Of a stretch of DNA of 64,000 nt, positions 1 to 9,080 are shown in pieces. Each line of letters opens with the position of its first letter. The first letter of the stretch is position 1. The DNA is from Oscarella lobularis (taxonomy: Eukaryota; Porifera; Homoscleromorpha; Homosclerophorida; Oscarellidae): positions 1,922,001 through 1,986,000 of the forward strand of contig NC_089180.1 in NCBI RefSeq assembly GCF_947507565.1, in the 5' to 3' direction. The notes under the pieces were generated by a model that worked only from the letters and a program-made list of their open reading frames with translations, ran no database searches and had not been told where the DNA came from. The position numbers and the translations under genes are program-made.

Positions 1-3000
1 CCGCTTTTTGTCAACTCGTTGTGGCTGCGAACAATATCGTACGCTAATTTCTGATTGCCTTGAAGAAGGCTTGAATCGGCAGCCGCAACGAGATCCTTTT
101 TAGATGAAGTGCTTTTTTTACGCGCTTCCGTCACAAATTTTGGAGCCTCTGACAACGGTGGAAACTGCGCAAGTTTTTCCGACCAGTTGTAGTGAGCGAG
201 ATCTCCTTGATTAAACTCGGAATCTCTTGTGTCGTCCTCGTCAAAGTCATCGGCTGAATTGGGAGGACGGCACAATTTCATCCAGTCATCTTGATCTCGG
301 ATCTTTTTCTGCCCAAGATCTTTCTCTTCGTCTTTCTGTGCCTTATTTGGATCTTCCTCTGTCTCTTCAAAAGGCATTTGAATATTGACTATTGATTCAA
401 TATCTTCCATCAGTTCAATTCTATTGACCAACTTCTTGCTGGCCGTTCGAATGAACTTTTTGAAAGCTTTTGTGGAAGGCAGAGGAATGGTTTCACCGTC
501 TGTATCGGTAATCTCATTCTCTGCTTCCTCTTCTTCAATAGTCAAATGGTCCAGCTTACGAAAAGGTTTGAATTTCATCAACTGATAGTAACAGTACTTT
601 TCGTACTGTTCCTTGTTTGACTTATTGCAAAGGATTCGCGGGGCTACACGAACGACTACAGACTTGTGTCTGCGCACTGTTTTACCCTTTGCGTTTATAT
701 AGTAGTCAGAGACGTAGTCCAGTAGACAAACGTCTTCAATTTCTACCGGACGTCTCATGTACTCTTCTATTACTGTTGGAAGCGTTGCAGTTCGCCCTGG
801 CTTTGCAGCCGGATCGACTTCCCGCTTATTCTCTAAAAAGAGCGTTTTGAATTCGCGAGTAGACGTCACCAGCTTTTCGCCCATAATTAGATGGCAAGTT
901 TCCTGTGCTGAATAGTCGCGCTCGCCAACGGTTTTCATAAGCAATTTGGAAACGACCTTTCGAGCCGGATCAGCCGTTGACATTGTCTCTGTAATCATTT
1001 TAAACGTTTCCTTCAGCGTTGCTGATTGCGGCTCGCTTTTTGTTGCGTATTTTGCGATATACTTACCGACAGCGTATGGGCTGACGATAACTTGCATGTC
1101 AACATTCGCTCGCCAACCTTCCAGCTGGAAGCGATTGTGACTGTTTACGCGAGGATCGTTGCGCTTGTGTTCTATCTCCGCCTCGGTATGTTGCTCCGGC
1201 TTTCCGAAAGGAGAAATTTCCAGTGTCGTTTCTTTTCTCAGCGTTTTTGGAAACCCGAAACGACACACGGACTCTCCAATTAAATTTGTTTTAAGGCAAG
1301 TCGTTTGCTTGCACTCTGTGTGGCGCTCAACAGTGGCTATCAGGCGCTTGTAATCAGCGTCATGATCGCTAATGTCGGCCCACTTTTCATGGCACGGATG
1401 ATTGCCTTTCTTTGTTTGCGGCATTTCTCCTTTGCCTTCTTCGTCGAAAGAAGGATTCATTGTCGACACAAGCCAATCGGCAAAGTCGACAATTTCTTGG
1501 CCTTCTTCCGTTAGAATCTCTTTCATTCTCTCTTCGTTTGGTTCATCGTCTTTGCCAAGTTGAAACTCGGGGTAATCCTTTATGCGACGAGTTATCTCTT
1601 CGCAATCAGGAGCATCCCGAATCCAACCGACGCCGTGCATGTGAGCACTGCCACGATGCTGGTATTCTACGCGAGCCCAATAGTCTGTAAAGCAGTAGAC
1701 GTTTGCCATAATATTATGCAAATAGTCAGTGGCTCGTTTAGTAAATAGCCAATCGGCTAGCATGGGATTGCTGTTCAGAGTTTCGTTTCGATCTCTATAC
1801 TCTGCATGCAATTCCTCTGCCGTTTTATCCGGACTATAATGCGCTGCCAAATTGAAAAACTCGGGCCAATGCAAATCAGCTGCGCTCAGAGTAAAAAAGC
1901 AGCTTGGCGAACCGAGCTTTTCCATCATAGCAAAAAGATTTTTCTTCTGCATGTTCCAATACTGTTTTGTACCGTGCAGACTTTTGCCAAAGTGGACAAC
2001 TTTGTTAGCAAAATGAGGAATTTTCTCCGACGTTTTTGTCATCTCTCGGAGTTCCTCAACGGTGAGGGCTGCATCGCTCGGATTTTGTTTAACAAAAACC
2101 CGAGCTGTTTCTAACGCCCGCCACCTCATCATGGTATTTAGAGCAAAATACCTGAAACGCGGATGCCGAGCAAAACGCCCGTCTTTATACCGCATTATGT
2201 GTTTCAGGTATTCGCCCAACGTAACAGACCTTAATCGGGGACTACGGAAGTCTCCTGCTCCCGTTGGAAATAACGCCGGAAAGGCTTGCGTAAAGTAGCC
2301 TTCCGTCGTAAACTCACTAATAGGATTACTACCGTATGTGGGCCAGCTCATATAGTCCTGCTGGTCACCATTTTCCTTGGAGCTATCTCCTTTCTCTTCC
2401 ACCTGTTCATCGGCAGACTTGTTTCCAAGACTGTCAATAAACTTATCAAGCTTTTGTCTTTCTGTTAGGTTTAATGCTGCGGAAGGCAAGACAGAATGCG
2501 AAAAGTGGACTGCATCGTCCTCCTCTTCATTCGTGTCTTTTTGTTCTTTTGCCTCGTCAGCATTAGCACCAACAGGAGAAATATCTTCAAAGGAGGCATC
2601 TTCATTATCCGCTCTAATCACATGAAGATCTTCAAGTTCTCCATCTTCAGGAAGAGCTTCTAATGCCTCGGAATCTATCTCTATGTTCTCGTAATACTTG
2701 TTGTTTCTTTTCAAGTTTACGAGTGCCTCGAGAACTCGTTGTCGCCTTACGCGGAAGTCATTCACCTTACCGGAATTGCGCGTCTGGCGAACAACGACCA
2801 TTCCCAAATTACTCTTTGTTCTAGGCAGACGGGTCAAAACCGACTGCACATTTTGGGGCAAATTTAGCACGTGACCGCGGTATCCAAATTGCCGTCCGGC
2901 CGGCAATCTGAAAATGTGCATCATAGGTGCAATTTGCGCTATGAGCATTTCTTCGACAACTGATAAATCCTTAAGAGGCGGTGGAACACGCCCAGGATTC

Positions 3001-4154
3001 ATGTTGTTGTCGGATGTAAGAAGGCCTACCCAACCGTTTCCTTGGTCAGTTGTGCACTGCTTGACCATTTGTGTGCTGTACTTTACGTCTAAAGTGGGCC
3101 ACGACTCCTCGCACGAAACACACGTATGGAAGGTTAGACCTTCCATGCGTTTGTGAAATGTGTCTAAGCGAGGATAATGTGCAGATGCAAATTCATCTTG
3201 CGTCTCCCTCTGTCTCCAAAATGGGACCCTTTCCTCGCCCATTTCACCTGATTTTTCGCGAAGAGCAGCTTCCTGCCTCTTTCGTCGCTTTCTTTGCGCT
3301 TCCATATCGTTTCGAAACCGCTTTTCATCCGCAGTCACTTCTCGTCTTTTAGCTGAATTGCGCTTGGCATTAGCTAAAAGGCGCTTTTGGCGCTCTTCCT
3401 TCGTTTCATTATCTCTTTGGACAGAATTTCTAGCAGCGGTACGCTCTTGACGCTCTTGACGTTCTTCTGGCGTTTCACTATCTCTTCGGAGAGACTTGCT
3501 CATAGCATCACGCGAGAGACGCTCTTTGCGTTCCTCTTGCATTTCAGTATCTCTTCGGAGAGATTTCTCCATAGCGTCACGTGACAGACGCTCTTTGCGT
3601 TCTTCTTGCGTTTCATTGTCTCTTCGAAGAGATTTGCTCATAGCGTCACGTGACAGACGCTCTTTGCGTTCTTCTTGCGTTTCATTGTCTCTTCGAAGAG
3701 ATTTGCTCATAGCGTCACGTGACAGACGCTCTTTGCGTTCTTCTTGCATTTCATTGTCTCTTCGAAGAGATTTGCTTATAGCGTCACGTGACAGACGCTC
3801 TTTGCGTTCTTCTTGCGTTTCATTGTCTCTTCGAAGAGATTTCTCCATAGCGTCACGTGACAGACGCTCTTTGCGTTCTTCTGGCGTTTCTGCTCTTCTT
3901 TCTGCAAGGTGGCTTTCGGCGTCCTTCCTTCTGCGAGCGAATGTCTCATCGACACTTTCGGAAGACCTCTTGTGACGCATTCTAAAGAGAGCATTGCATT
4001 TTTCGGTCTCCTTCTGCGCGTCAGACTGATCTAGACGATTGGTTCGCCTTCGTTCGCGAGCGAGTCGCCTTTGTCTTGAAGAGGGGGATTCCCCTGAAGT
4101 GTCTTCGTATTTGTGCGATTTTTCATTCGCAAGCGGAAGCAAAGCCTGCCGCAT
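1..4154 (-). CDS. Helitron Rep/helicase protein, N-terminal and Rep part (runs off left edge)
   Basis: This is one uninterrupted minus-strand reading frame of about 1380 codons, open at the window edge. I place the start at the ATG complementary to 4152-4154. A basic N-terminal region contains a 23-residue (69 bp) tandem repeat, core ERKERLSRDAM, at about 3420-3900. After it come a Cys-containing region (about 3040-3150) and the HUH-endonuclease Rep core of rolling-circle Helitron transposases: FFTLSAADLHWPEFF (about 1855-1900), the metal-binding HUH motif in QHRGSAHMHG (about 1634-1665), and the tyrosine motif GKYIAKYATK (about 1045-1080). The last codons, QGNQKLAYDIV, match the usual start of the PIF1/SF1 helicase domain, which would lie off-window. 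No stop or frameshift was found in the stretches I checked, so the gene may be intact. The family is well established; autonomy of this copy is inference. Confidence 0.93.
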   Translation of the reverse strand, partial: MRQALLPLANEKSHKYEDTSGESPSSRQRRLARERRRTNRLDQSDAQKETEKCNALFRMRHKRSSESVDETFARRRKDAESHLAERRAETPEERKERLSRDAMEKSLRRDNETQEERKERLSRDAISKSLRRDNEMQEERKERLSRDAMSKSLRRDNETQEERKERLSRDAMSKSLRRDNETQEERKERLSRDAMEKSLRRDTEMQEERKERLSRDAMSKSLRRDSETPEERQERQERTAARNSVQRDNETKEERQKRLLANAKRNSAKRREVTADEKRFRNDMEAQRKRRKRQEAALREKSGEMGEERVPFWRQRETQDEFASAHYPRLDTFHKRMEGLTFHTCVSCEESWPTLDVKYSTQMVKQCTTDQGNGWVGLLTSDNNMNPGRVPPPLKDLSVVEEMLIAQIAPMMHIFRLPAGRQFGYRGHVLNLPQNVQSVLTRLPRTKSNLGMVVVRQTRNSGKVNDFRVRRQRVLEALVNLKRNNKYYENIEIDSEALEALPEDGELEDLHVIRADNEDASFEDISPVGANADEAKEQKDTNEEEDDAVHFSHSVLPSAALNLTERQKLDKFIDSLGNKSADEQVEEKGDSSKENGDQQDYMSWPTYGSNPISEFTTEGYFTQAFPALFPTGAGDFRSPRLRSVTLGEYLKHIMRYKDGRFARHPRFRYFALNTMMRWRALETARVFVKQNPSDAALTVEELREMTKTSEKIPHFANKVVHFGKSLHGTKQYWNMQKKNLFAMMEKLGSPSCFFTLSAADLHWPEFFNLAAHYSPDKTAEELHAEYRDRNETLNSNPMLADWLFTKRATDYLHNIMANVYCFTDYWARVEYQHRGSAHMHGVGWIRDAPDCEEITRRIKDYPEFQLGKDDEPNEERMKEILTEEGQEIVDFADWLVSTMNPSFDEEGKGEMPQTKKGNHPCHEKWADISDHDADYKRLIATVERHTECKQTTCLKTNLIGESVCRFGFPKTLRKETTLEISPFGKPEQHTEAEIEHKRNDPRVNSHNRFQLEGWRANVDMQVIVSPYAVGKYIAKYATKSEPQSATLKETFKMITETMSTADPARKVVSKLLMKTVGERDYSAQETCHLIMGEKLVTSTREFKTLFLENKREVDPAAKPGRTATLPTVIEEYMRRPVEIEDVCLLDYVSDYYINAKGKTVRRHKSVVVRVAPRILCNKSNKEQYEKYCYYQLMKFKPFRKLDHLTIEEEEAENEITDTDGETIPLPSTKAFKKFIRTASKKLVNRIELMEDIESIVNIQMPFEETEEDPNKAQKDEEKDLGQKKIRDQDDWMKLCRPPNSADDFDEDDTRDSEFNQGDLAHYNWSEKLAQFPPLSEAPKFVTEARKKSTSSKKDLVAAADSSLLQGNQKLAYDIVRSHNELTKS
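3420..3900 (-). repeat. 69-bp tandem repeat inside the Helitron ORF
   Basis: The unit gcgtcacgtgacagacgctc recurs exactly every 69 bp (for example at 3574, 3643 and 3712). It encodes a highly charged 23-residue repeat (ETQEERKERL..SRDAM..SLRRDN), about seven copies with decay at the ends. Because 69 is a multiple of 3 the protein frame is kept. It is a likely hotspot for length variation. Confidence 0.9.
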
Positions 4155-4605
4155 TGAAGAGTCGCATGCATTACTTGCCCAATAAGGCAAAAAAATCGGC
4201 GCGTGCCCACTCAAAGTGGGCGCGACAACCGATATTATCCCGTGAGGTGATTCAACCGCAAACGCATCATCAACGCGGAGCGGGATCAAGCCCACGCGAT
4301 CGTTCGCAGTTCGCGAAGCGATCGATTTGCTGGTATCTGGATCGGAGAAAGGAGAAAAGCTGGTGTCATTCATTGAGAAGGTGTGTGACGTCACAATGTA
4401 GAGGTGTTCGATGTTGCAAATTACAAGTCAGCTACGCATTCGAGACTTCAGATCGCTCTCCGAGCGATCCTTCGGATCGCTCTCCGATCGATCTTTCGGA
4501 TCGCTCTCCGAGCGATCTTTTCGAGCGATCCGAAGGATCGCTCGTCGATTTCCCTTGGCTCCAGTGTTGTCGAGCATAGGCCATTGATCCGGGCGTGTTC
4601 GACGG
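4155..4605. other. Helitron 5' flank with palindromic gatcgctc repeats
   Basis: No convincing coding sequence lies between the Helitron start codon and the next dispersed repeat. From 4451 to 4545 short palindromes built on gatcgctctccgagcgatc repeat about four times with single-base variants, joined by ctttcg. Each can fold into a small hairpin. The Helitron 5' end (on + the right side) should lie somewhere here, but I cannot fix it. Confidence 0.55.
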
Positions 4606-4878
4606 GCCGGTTGCGTCACAGATACTGTTTTGATTGTGACGTCAGAGCTGGACAATCAAAACCTTCGTTTTCCTTTGTCAGGGCATATATAGAAATAAAA
4701 ATAGCTCAGTGCAATTTAAAATAGGGGTTTTTAAACATTTTTTCTGTTTGTCATAGAAAAAACGCTTTTGTCGCGCCGCAAATCGCCTTTTTTGGGGCAC
4801 CGTTTTGGGCCCTATTTCGCGCATGCGCTGTACGAAAAAACGGGTTTTTAAGTTACGTCACAATGCCGAGCGTGACGA

Positions 4879-4909
<31 letters not shown>

Positions 4910-5010
4910 TACATACAGACACTTCCGGCCCTAAGATCACGTTTGAAAGAGCCTCCCTCCGTCGTTATACGGGCTCCACCCGTACAACTGTGGTGGTCGG
5001 CTCCATAATT
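4605..5010 (+). repeat. Dispersed repeat B, partial copy, with (acag)n tract
   Basis: The segment from ttttgattgtgacgtcagag to ggtggtcggctccata is shared, with scattered differences, with 45060-45440 and 46600-46790. A trace of its right end is at about 25630-25660. The copy includes a cgcatgcgctgtacgaaaaa block and an acag microsatellite at about 4878-4910. No protein is implied. At 45 kb the same sequence is the right half of a longer composite repeat, so this is a 5'-truncated member. Confidence 0.8.
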
Positions 5011-5019
5011 AAAAATGCG

Positions 5020-5388
5020 GTACGAGCTAGCGGCGGAGCATTGACGAAAAAGCATCTCACTCTCGTGTCGGAAGTAGCGATGGAAATTTTGGATGGCTCT
5101 AGAAAGTTTGAAGACAAATTGGGCATTGCAAAGACATCCACGCACACCGTTCGTTCCTTTGACAATGACGTCCAAAAGATGGTTGCAGTACTGCTGGAAG
5201 AGGAAGTTGTCACCATGAAAAGTGACAGAACATGGATAGAATGGGATTTCGTCGATCCAAGACGAGAAGGAATCCTGAAAGTAGAGAACGGGTGGCTCCA
5301 AAACTACCTGCAGAAGAAAATTGCTAAAGAGACTGTCGAAAGCCAAAAGAGGACGGTTGATGATGTAGAAGAAGTGCAAGGGCTCTGA
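5020..5388 (+). CDS. Unrecognised protein, probable 3' exon
   Basis: An open frame of about 120 codons ends with TGA at 5386-5388. Its upstream codons lie in dispersed repeat B, so the ATG at 4990 is probably not the biological start. More likely this is the last exon of a gene whose earlier part was lost or lies in the repeat. The peptide is acidic and helical (HLTLVSEVAMEILDGSRKF near the start) and ends in a charged tail. I recognise no family. The frame is convergent with the RecQ-like locus, with only 29 bp between the two stops. An overlapping minus-strand frame exists but is low-complexity in the repeat part. Confidence that it is coding is moderate. Confidence 0.4.
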   Translation, partial: VRASGGALTKKHLTLVSEVAMEILDGSRKFEDKLGIAKTSTHTVRSFDNDVQKMVAVLLEEEVVTMKSDRTWIEWDFVDPRREGILKVENGWLQNYLQKKIAKETVESQKRTVDDVEEVQGL

Positions 5389-7020
5389 AAAGCATGCTAC
5401 GAAAGATAATTTATTATTTAATTAATAGCCTTCGAACAATAGCTGTGTTCGCTAGCAACCATCTTTGAAGCTTTAGCCATGCAATCGTTAAGCGCAATTG
5501 AGAGAGATGAGGCGTACTTTTCATTGAGGCCAGTAGCAGCCTGAATATTGTCAACTGTACGTAGCACTGCACAGTTGTCCCGTACGTGAGACAGCAGACG
5601 ATTACTAACGATGGCTTCAGCGCCGAGGCAAGACAGGCCGCTATTTTCGAACTCTCGTTCCCTCCATTCATAGAGAGACCTGTCTATGTACCAGTCGCCT
5701 GTTGAAGGTGAATTGTCGCCTTTTGATTTTCGCTTTCTCTTCAAGTTTCCGCTGGTTCGCTTTCCTCTGGCTTGCCTTGGGTAGACAAAGAGACCGTATG
5801 GATCTTCTCCTTCTTTGTTGCAGTTAGAGCAGCACGGGTGCCCAGCTTGATCCTCAGCGCTGTACGAGGATTCCAAGTATTGGCAGATTTGCTTCCTCAA
5901 GCAAGTCTTTTCCTGGAGAATTTTGTCCAAATCTGTTTTATTACTCTTCTTGCTAGAAGGCCTGTAGAGGAGGCAGGTGGCAGGACTGCCATCACGACCA
6001 GCTCGACCGAACATCTAAGGTCATTTGATTAGTTAGCTGCCGAAGCCTATGTTGTTTACTATTCTACCTGAAACATGCCCTCGACGGTATCAGGTGATCC
6101 GTAACAAACAACAATTCTGACGTCACTAATATCAATTCCCTAAATAATAAAATAACTTTGACAAGAAAAATAGATTGCAATTTATAATACTACCATTCCA
6201 AATCCGACGGTAGCAATGACGAGAACTTTGCGTCCCTCTCGAAAATCTCTTTCTGTTTGACGTCTCATTTCTGTGGTTAGGGATGAATTGCGACTTGGTC
6301 TGGATACTTTGAATGAAAGATTTCCCATATGTCCGTGGCAACATTTTTTGTTTTGACAAATATTATTGTCTTCTCTTTTCCTGAAATCAGGGATTCCATG
6401 ACAGGTTGAAGAGATGCCTAGTGAATAAGAATAGAAGTGTAAGCATTAGGTACGTCAAATGAGTGATGAACCTCGTGCGTTTGACGTTGCTTCAGAAACC
6501 ATATGTACAGGTTTGGTCTGTTTATAGTTGTTACGACGAAATTTGGGTTTTTCAGCCCAATTCTTTCTTCTATTGTAATCTTTGTACGTTTTGTTAGAGT
6601 TGCTGTTAGTGCCATGACCGGGCATGCAGAGACGTCTCGAAGACGTCGAAAAAATTTAAAGTCCACTCTAAAGTCATCACCCCTGTACCATTAGATGATT
6701 GTGTACAGGCATTCTAGTGAATTCTAAACTATTGCTCACCATTCTGCAACGCAGTGAGCTTCGTCGATTGCTATTAGGACGAGACGCTTAGATAGGGTCT
6801 TCATAGTCTGAAGCCATGCAGAAGGGGTGCACAGCACATTCAGGAGACAAATAAACTGAGCATGGAAACGTTATAAAGAAAAACCACAGTTATTCTAGAA
6901 ACGTACAGTATTGAAAAGTCGACAAGTCTTCAGCGGTTAAGAGCTTGGCTTGTGCAACGGTAACGCAAGCTACGGCTGACGGTTTTTCAGCTTGAAAACT
7001 TGCTCGACAAAGTTGTATCT

Positions 7021-8277
7021 TATGGCGCTACAACAGGGTCAAAATGAATGAATGAATGAATGAATGAATGAATGAATGAATGAATGAATGATACGAATGA
7101 ATGAATGAATGAATGAATGATACGAATGAATGAATGAATGAATGAATGAATGAATGAATGAATGATACGAATGAATGAATGAATGAATGAATGAATGAAT
7201 GCAACTGAAAGTTGTCTTTATTGAAATCATAAGGACATAATGAAGAAATATTTTGTTCACGACGAGGACTCAGCACTTACAGCAGGTTTGATTTTTTTGC
7301 TGGAAAGTTATTAGTGATTTGATGAAACTTTATTTAGAGGGGATCCTCAAAATGTTTGCAACAGCTGCCTTTACCGAGAAGAAGGAAGATGAAGAAAAAT
7401 GGCAGCAAGAGACAGACGCGTACATGCTGTTTCAAAGATTTCTAGACGACTGCGAAGGTATAAAAGAACACTTATTCTCCAATATTAAACTCTAAAATCG
7501 GGTTATCGTTTTCAGAGAGAAAGCACTACTGCAGCCTGTCCCATGTCCTGGCATTTTTCACCGGATCAAATGCAATTCCTCCTACTGGCTTTAGGCTGAA
7601 GCCCAAGTTGCATTTCAGTCATTCAGCAATTTTCCCACAGAGTTCAATATGCTTCCTAACGCTGACCTTGCCCGTTCAGAAAAAAGGTGAAGATGCGGAG
7701 GCATACGTCGAACGTTTAGTTCATGCCTTCGTCAACGTCACTCACCTTGGCCAAATTTGAATCAAACTTGTTAAACGTTTTTTGTCACTGCGCTGTGTTG
7801 CGTACATTGAAATCTTTTTGCGTTATTTCGAAATGACCAGGTTGTTCCTTTTAAAGGCTGTAATTGTGTTCGGATTTGAAAAACAGACCATTCTAAATCT
7901 GTCAGGGTTGTTGCTAATTAGGCATTAAAAGTCTGTGATTGTGTTCCGAATTGAGAAACATACTTTCAAAATTTCAATAAAGACAACTTTCAGTTGCATT
8001 CATTCGTATCATTCATTCATTCATTCATTCATTCATTCATTCGTATCATTCATTCATTCATTCATTCATTCATTCATTCATTCATTCGTATCATTCATTC
8101 ATTCATTCATTCATTCATTCATTCGTATCATTCATTCATTCATTCATTCATTCATTCGTATCATTCATTCATTCATTCATTCATTCATTCATTCATTCAC
8201 TCGTATCATTCATTCATTCATTCATTCATTCATTCATTCGTATCATTCATTCATTTTGACCCTGTTGTAGCGCCATA
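7021..8277. mobile_element. 1.26-kb TIR element with tetranucleotide arms and 6-bp target duplication
   Basis: The left end tatggcgctacaacagggtc (7021) is the exact reverse complement of the right end finishing at 8277. The element is flanked on both sides by GTATCT (7015-7020 and 8278-8283), a 6-bp direct duplication. Inside each end is a long (tgaa)n or (tcat)n array broken by tacga units (left about 7043-7200, right about 7996-8256). Inside that is an inverted copy of gcaactgaaagttgtcttta (7201 and about 7975-7995). The arms are therefore inverted repeats of about 210 and 310 bp. The unique core (7230-7970) holds a HECT-like gene piece on the plus strand and no transposase. It sits in the RecQ-like locus, between motif Ia and the DEAH exon. 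Confidence 0.8.
7336..7760 (+). CDS. HECT-like E3 ligase C-terminal fragment inside the TIR element
   Basis: Two plus-strand exons join across a short intron (donor gtataaaag at 7457, acceptor tttcag near 7514). The first encodes a charged helix. The second encodes FFTGSNAIPPTGF, then LHFSHSAIFPQSSICFLTLT, and ends VNVTHLGQI with TGA at 7758-7760. The order (x-G-x-x-x-I-P-P-x-G-F, then a short strand, then P-x-x-x-x-C, then a helix and the stop) is that of the C-lobe of HECT domains. The Cys in SSICFLTL is at the catalytic position. Only the last roughly 120 residues are present, so it cannot be a full ligase. Capture by the element is inferred from its position between the TIRs. Confidence 0.65.
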
Positions 8278-8630
8278 GTATCTGTCGTTGAGATCATCAC
8301 TTGGCGTCTGTACCTGTTCTCTCATCAGGGCGCTAAGAGGACTAACTATAACAGCGCAGGAAGACTTTCCAAGTAAGCGAGGTGGAAGCTGGTAGCAAAG
8401 GGATTTTCCACCATTCGTTCCAAAACGAACTACCACGTCTTCCCCCTCGCTATGCTGAGGATGGCATCTAACTGCCCCGGACGAAAGTCCGAGAGCTGAA
8501 AGTCGTTCCGTAGAACGTCGCAAGCCAAGGTTGTCAGTGGCGGCTCTATTTTGAAAGACGCGGTCCTGCAAGCGAAGTGCGCTAGCGAAGAGAGGCACGA
8601 GAGCCACGAGACCTAAGCACGAGTGCACGA

Positions 8631-9078
8631 GAGCGATACTACTTTGGTGTTAAGACAAGTATTTAAAGAAGCACTGACCGCTGCCCCAAAGGGGGGTCCC
8701 ACGTGACCTTTTCGCACCTTAGAAGTACCAGGCCCTTCTCCCCTCCCGTGTTTATACGGGAGATCAGGGAGAAGGGCCTGGCTACGCTTCTCCTCTATCT
8801 ATGCTATTAGCCTCGATACTCCAGACCCTCGCGCGTTAAGGGGGTGTGGTTGGCGAAGTCGTCGAACACACATCTTCGCCAATGAACGTCTGGAGGCCGT
8901 CGATAAAGTGTTTCATTTACTGCGAGTGCATGTACCGGAAATACGGGTCAGCGAGAAATTACGTCAGTGTGTGACGTAATCGCAAGTGCTCTATTAGACT
9001 ACTGTTCAGTTCCATCTCCCCAAGACCAAAATAGAACGTTCTCCTCCTCGTCCCCTCCTTCAGTCAGTCAGTCGTCGA
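8631..9078. other. Intergenic with a palindrome of the CCAGGCCCTTCTCCC family
   Basis: No coding exon is seen between the RecQ-like locus and the Wnt 3' end. At 8728-8781 a near-perfect palindrome has ccaggcccttctcccc at its left and its reverse complement at its right, with a short loop. Close relatives occur at 11132-11177, 27294-27349 (different loop) and 28557-28605. Another feature is the low-complexity ctcctcctcgtcccctccttcagtcagtcagtc tract at about 9040-9075, just past the Wnt stop. Confidence 0.6.
8728..8781. repeat. Palindromic repeat (CCAGGCCCTTCTCCC family)
   Basis: The arms pair over about 22 bp with one mismatch region (gatca) near the loop gtttat. The same hairpin is at 28557-28605 with the same loop, and a diverged copy is in the Wnt upstream region at 11132-11177. 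Confidence 0.8.
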
Positions 9079-9080
9079 CA

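Larger units (their letters stand above)
5418..8630 (-). pseudogene. RecQ-family DNA helicase, broken
   Basis: Minus-strand exons carry RecQ landmarks in order: FRPGQLDAIL (about 8440-8490), a Walker-A-like GTNGGKSLCYQL (about 8380-8425), VSPLSALMREQ (about 8320), IDEAHCVAEW (about 6740-6770), ALTATLTKRTK (about 6580-6610), REGRKVLVIATVGFGM (about 6193-6245), GIDISDVRIVVCYGSP (about 6090-6140), and FGRAGRDGSPATC followed by a Cys-rich Zn region (5418-6014). It is broken. FRPGQ and the Walker A strand are in different frames, differing by one base at a run of five C on + (about 8443). The frame also breaks at about 6285 between VAIH and SLTTEMRRQ. A TIR element (7021-8277) sits between motif Ia and the DEAH exon. 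Motif I is also diverged from the usual PTGGGKS. It could be a dead gene or a living gene with sequence errors plus an intronic insertion. Confidence 0.85.

Noticed and set aside
3776-3994. 72-codon minus-strand frame over the Helitron repeat
   Set aside because: It is a shadow in another frame of the long Helitron ORF, created by the 69-bp repeat.
7028-7276. Short frames encoding HSFIHSFIHS
   Set aside because: Translation of the (tgaa)n/(tcat)n microsatellite arms; not protein coding.
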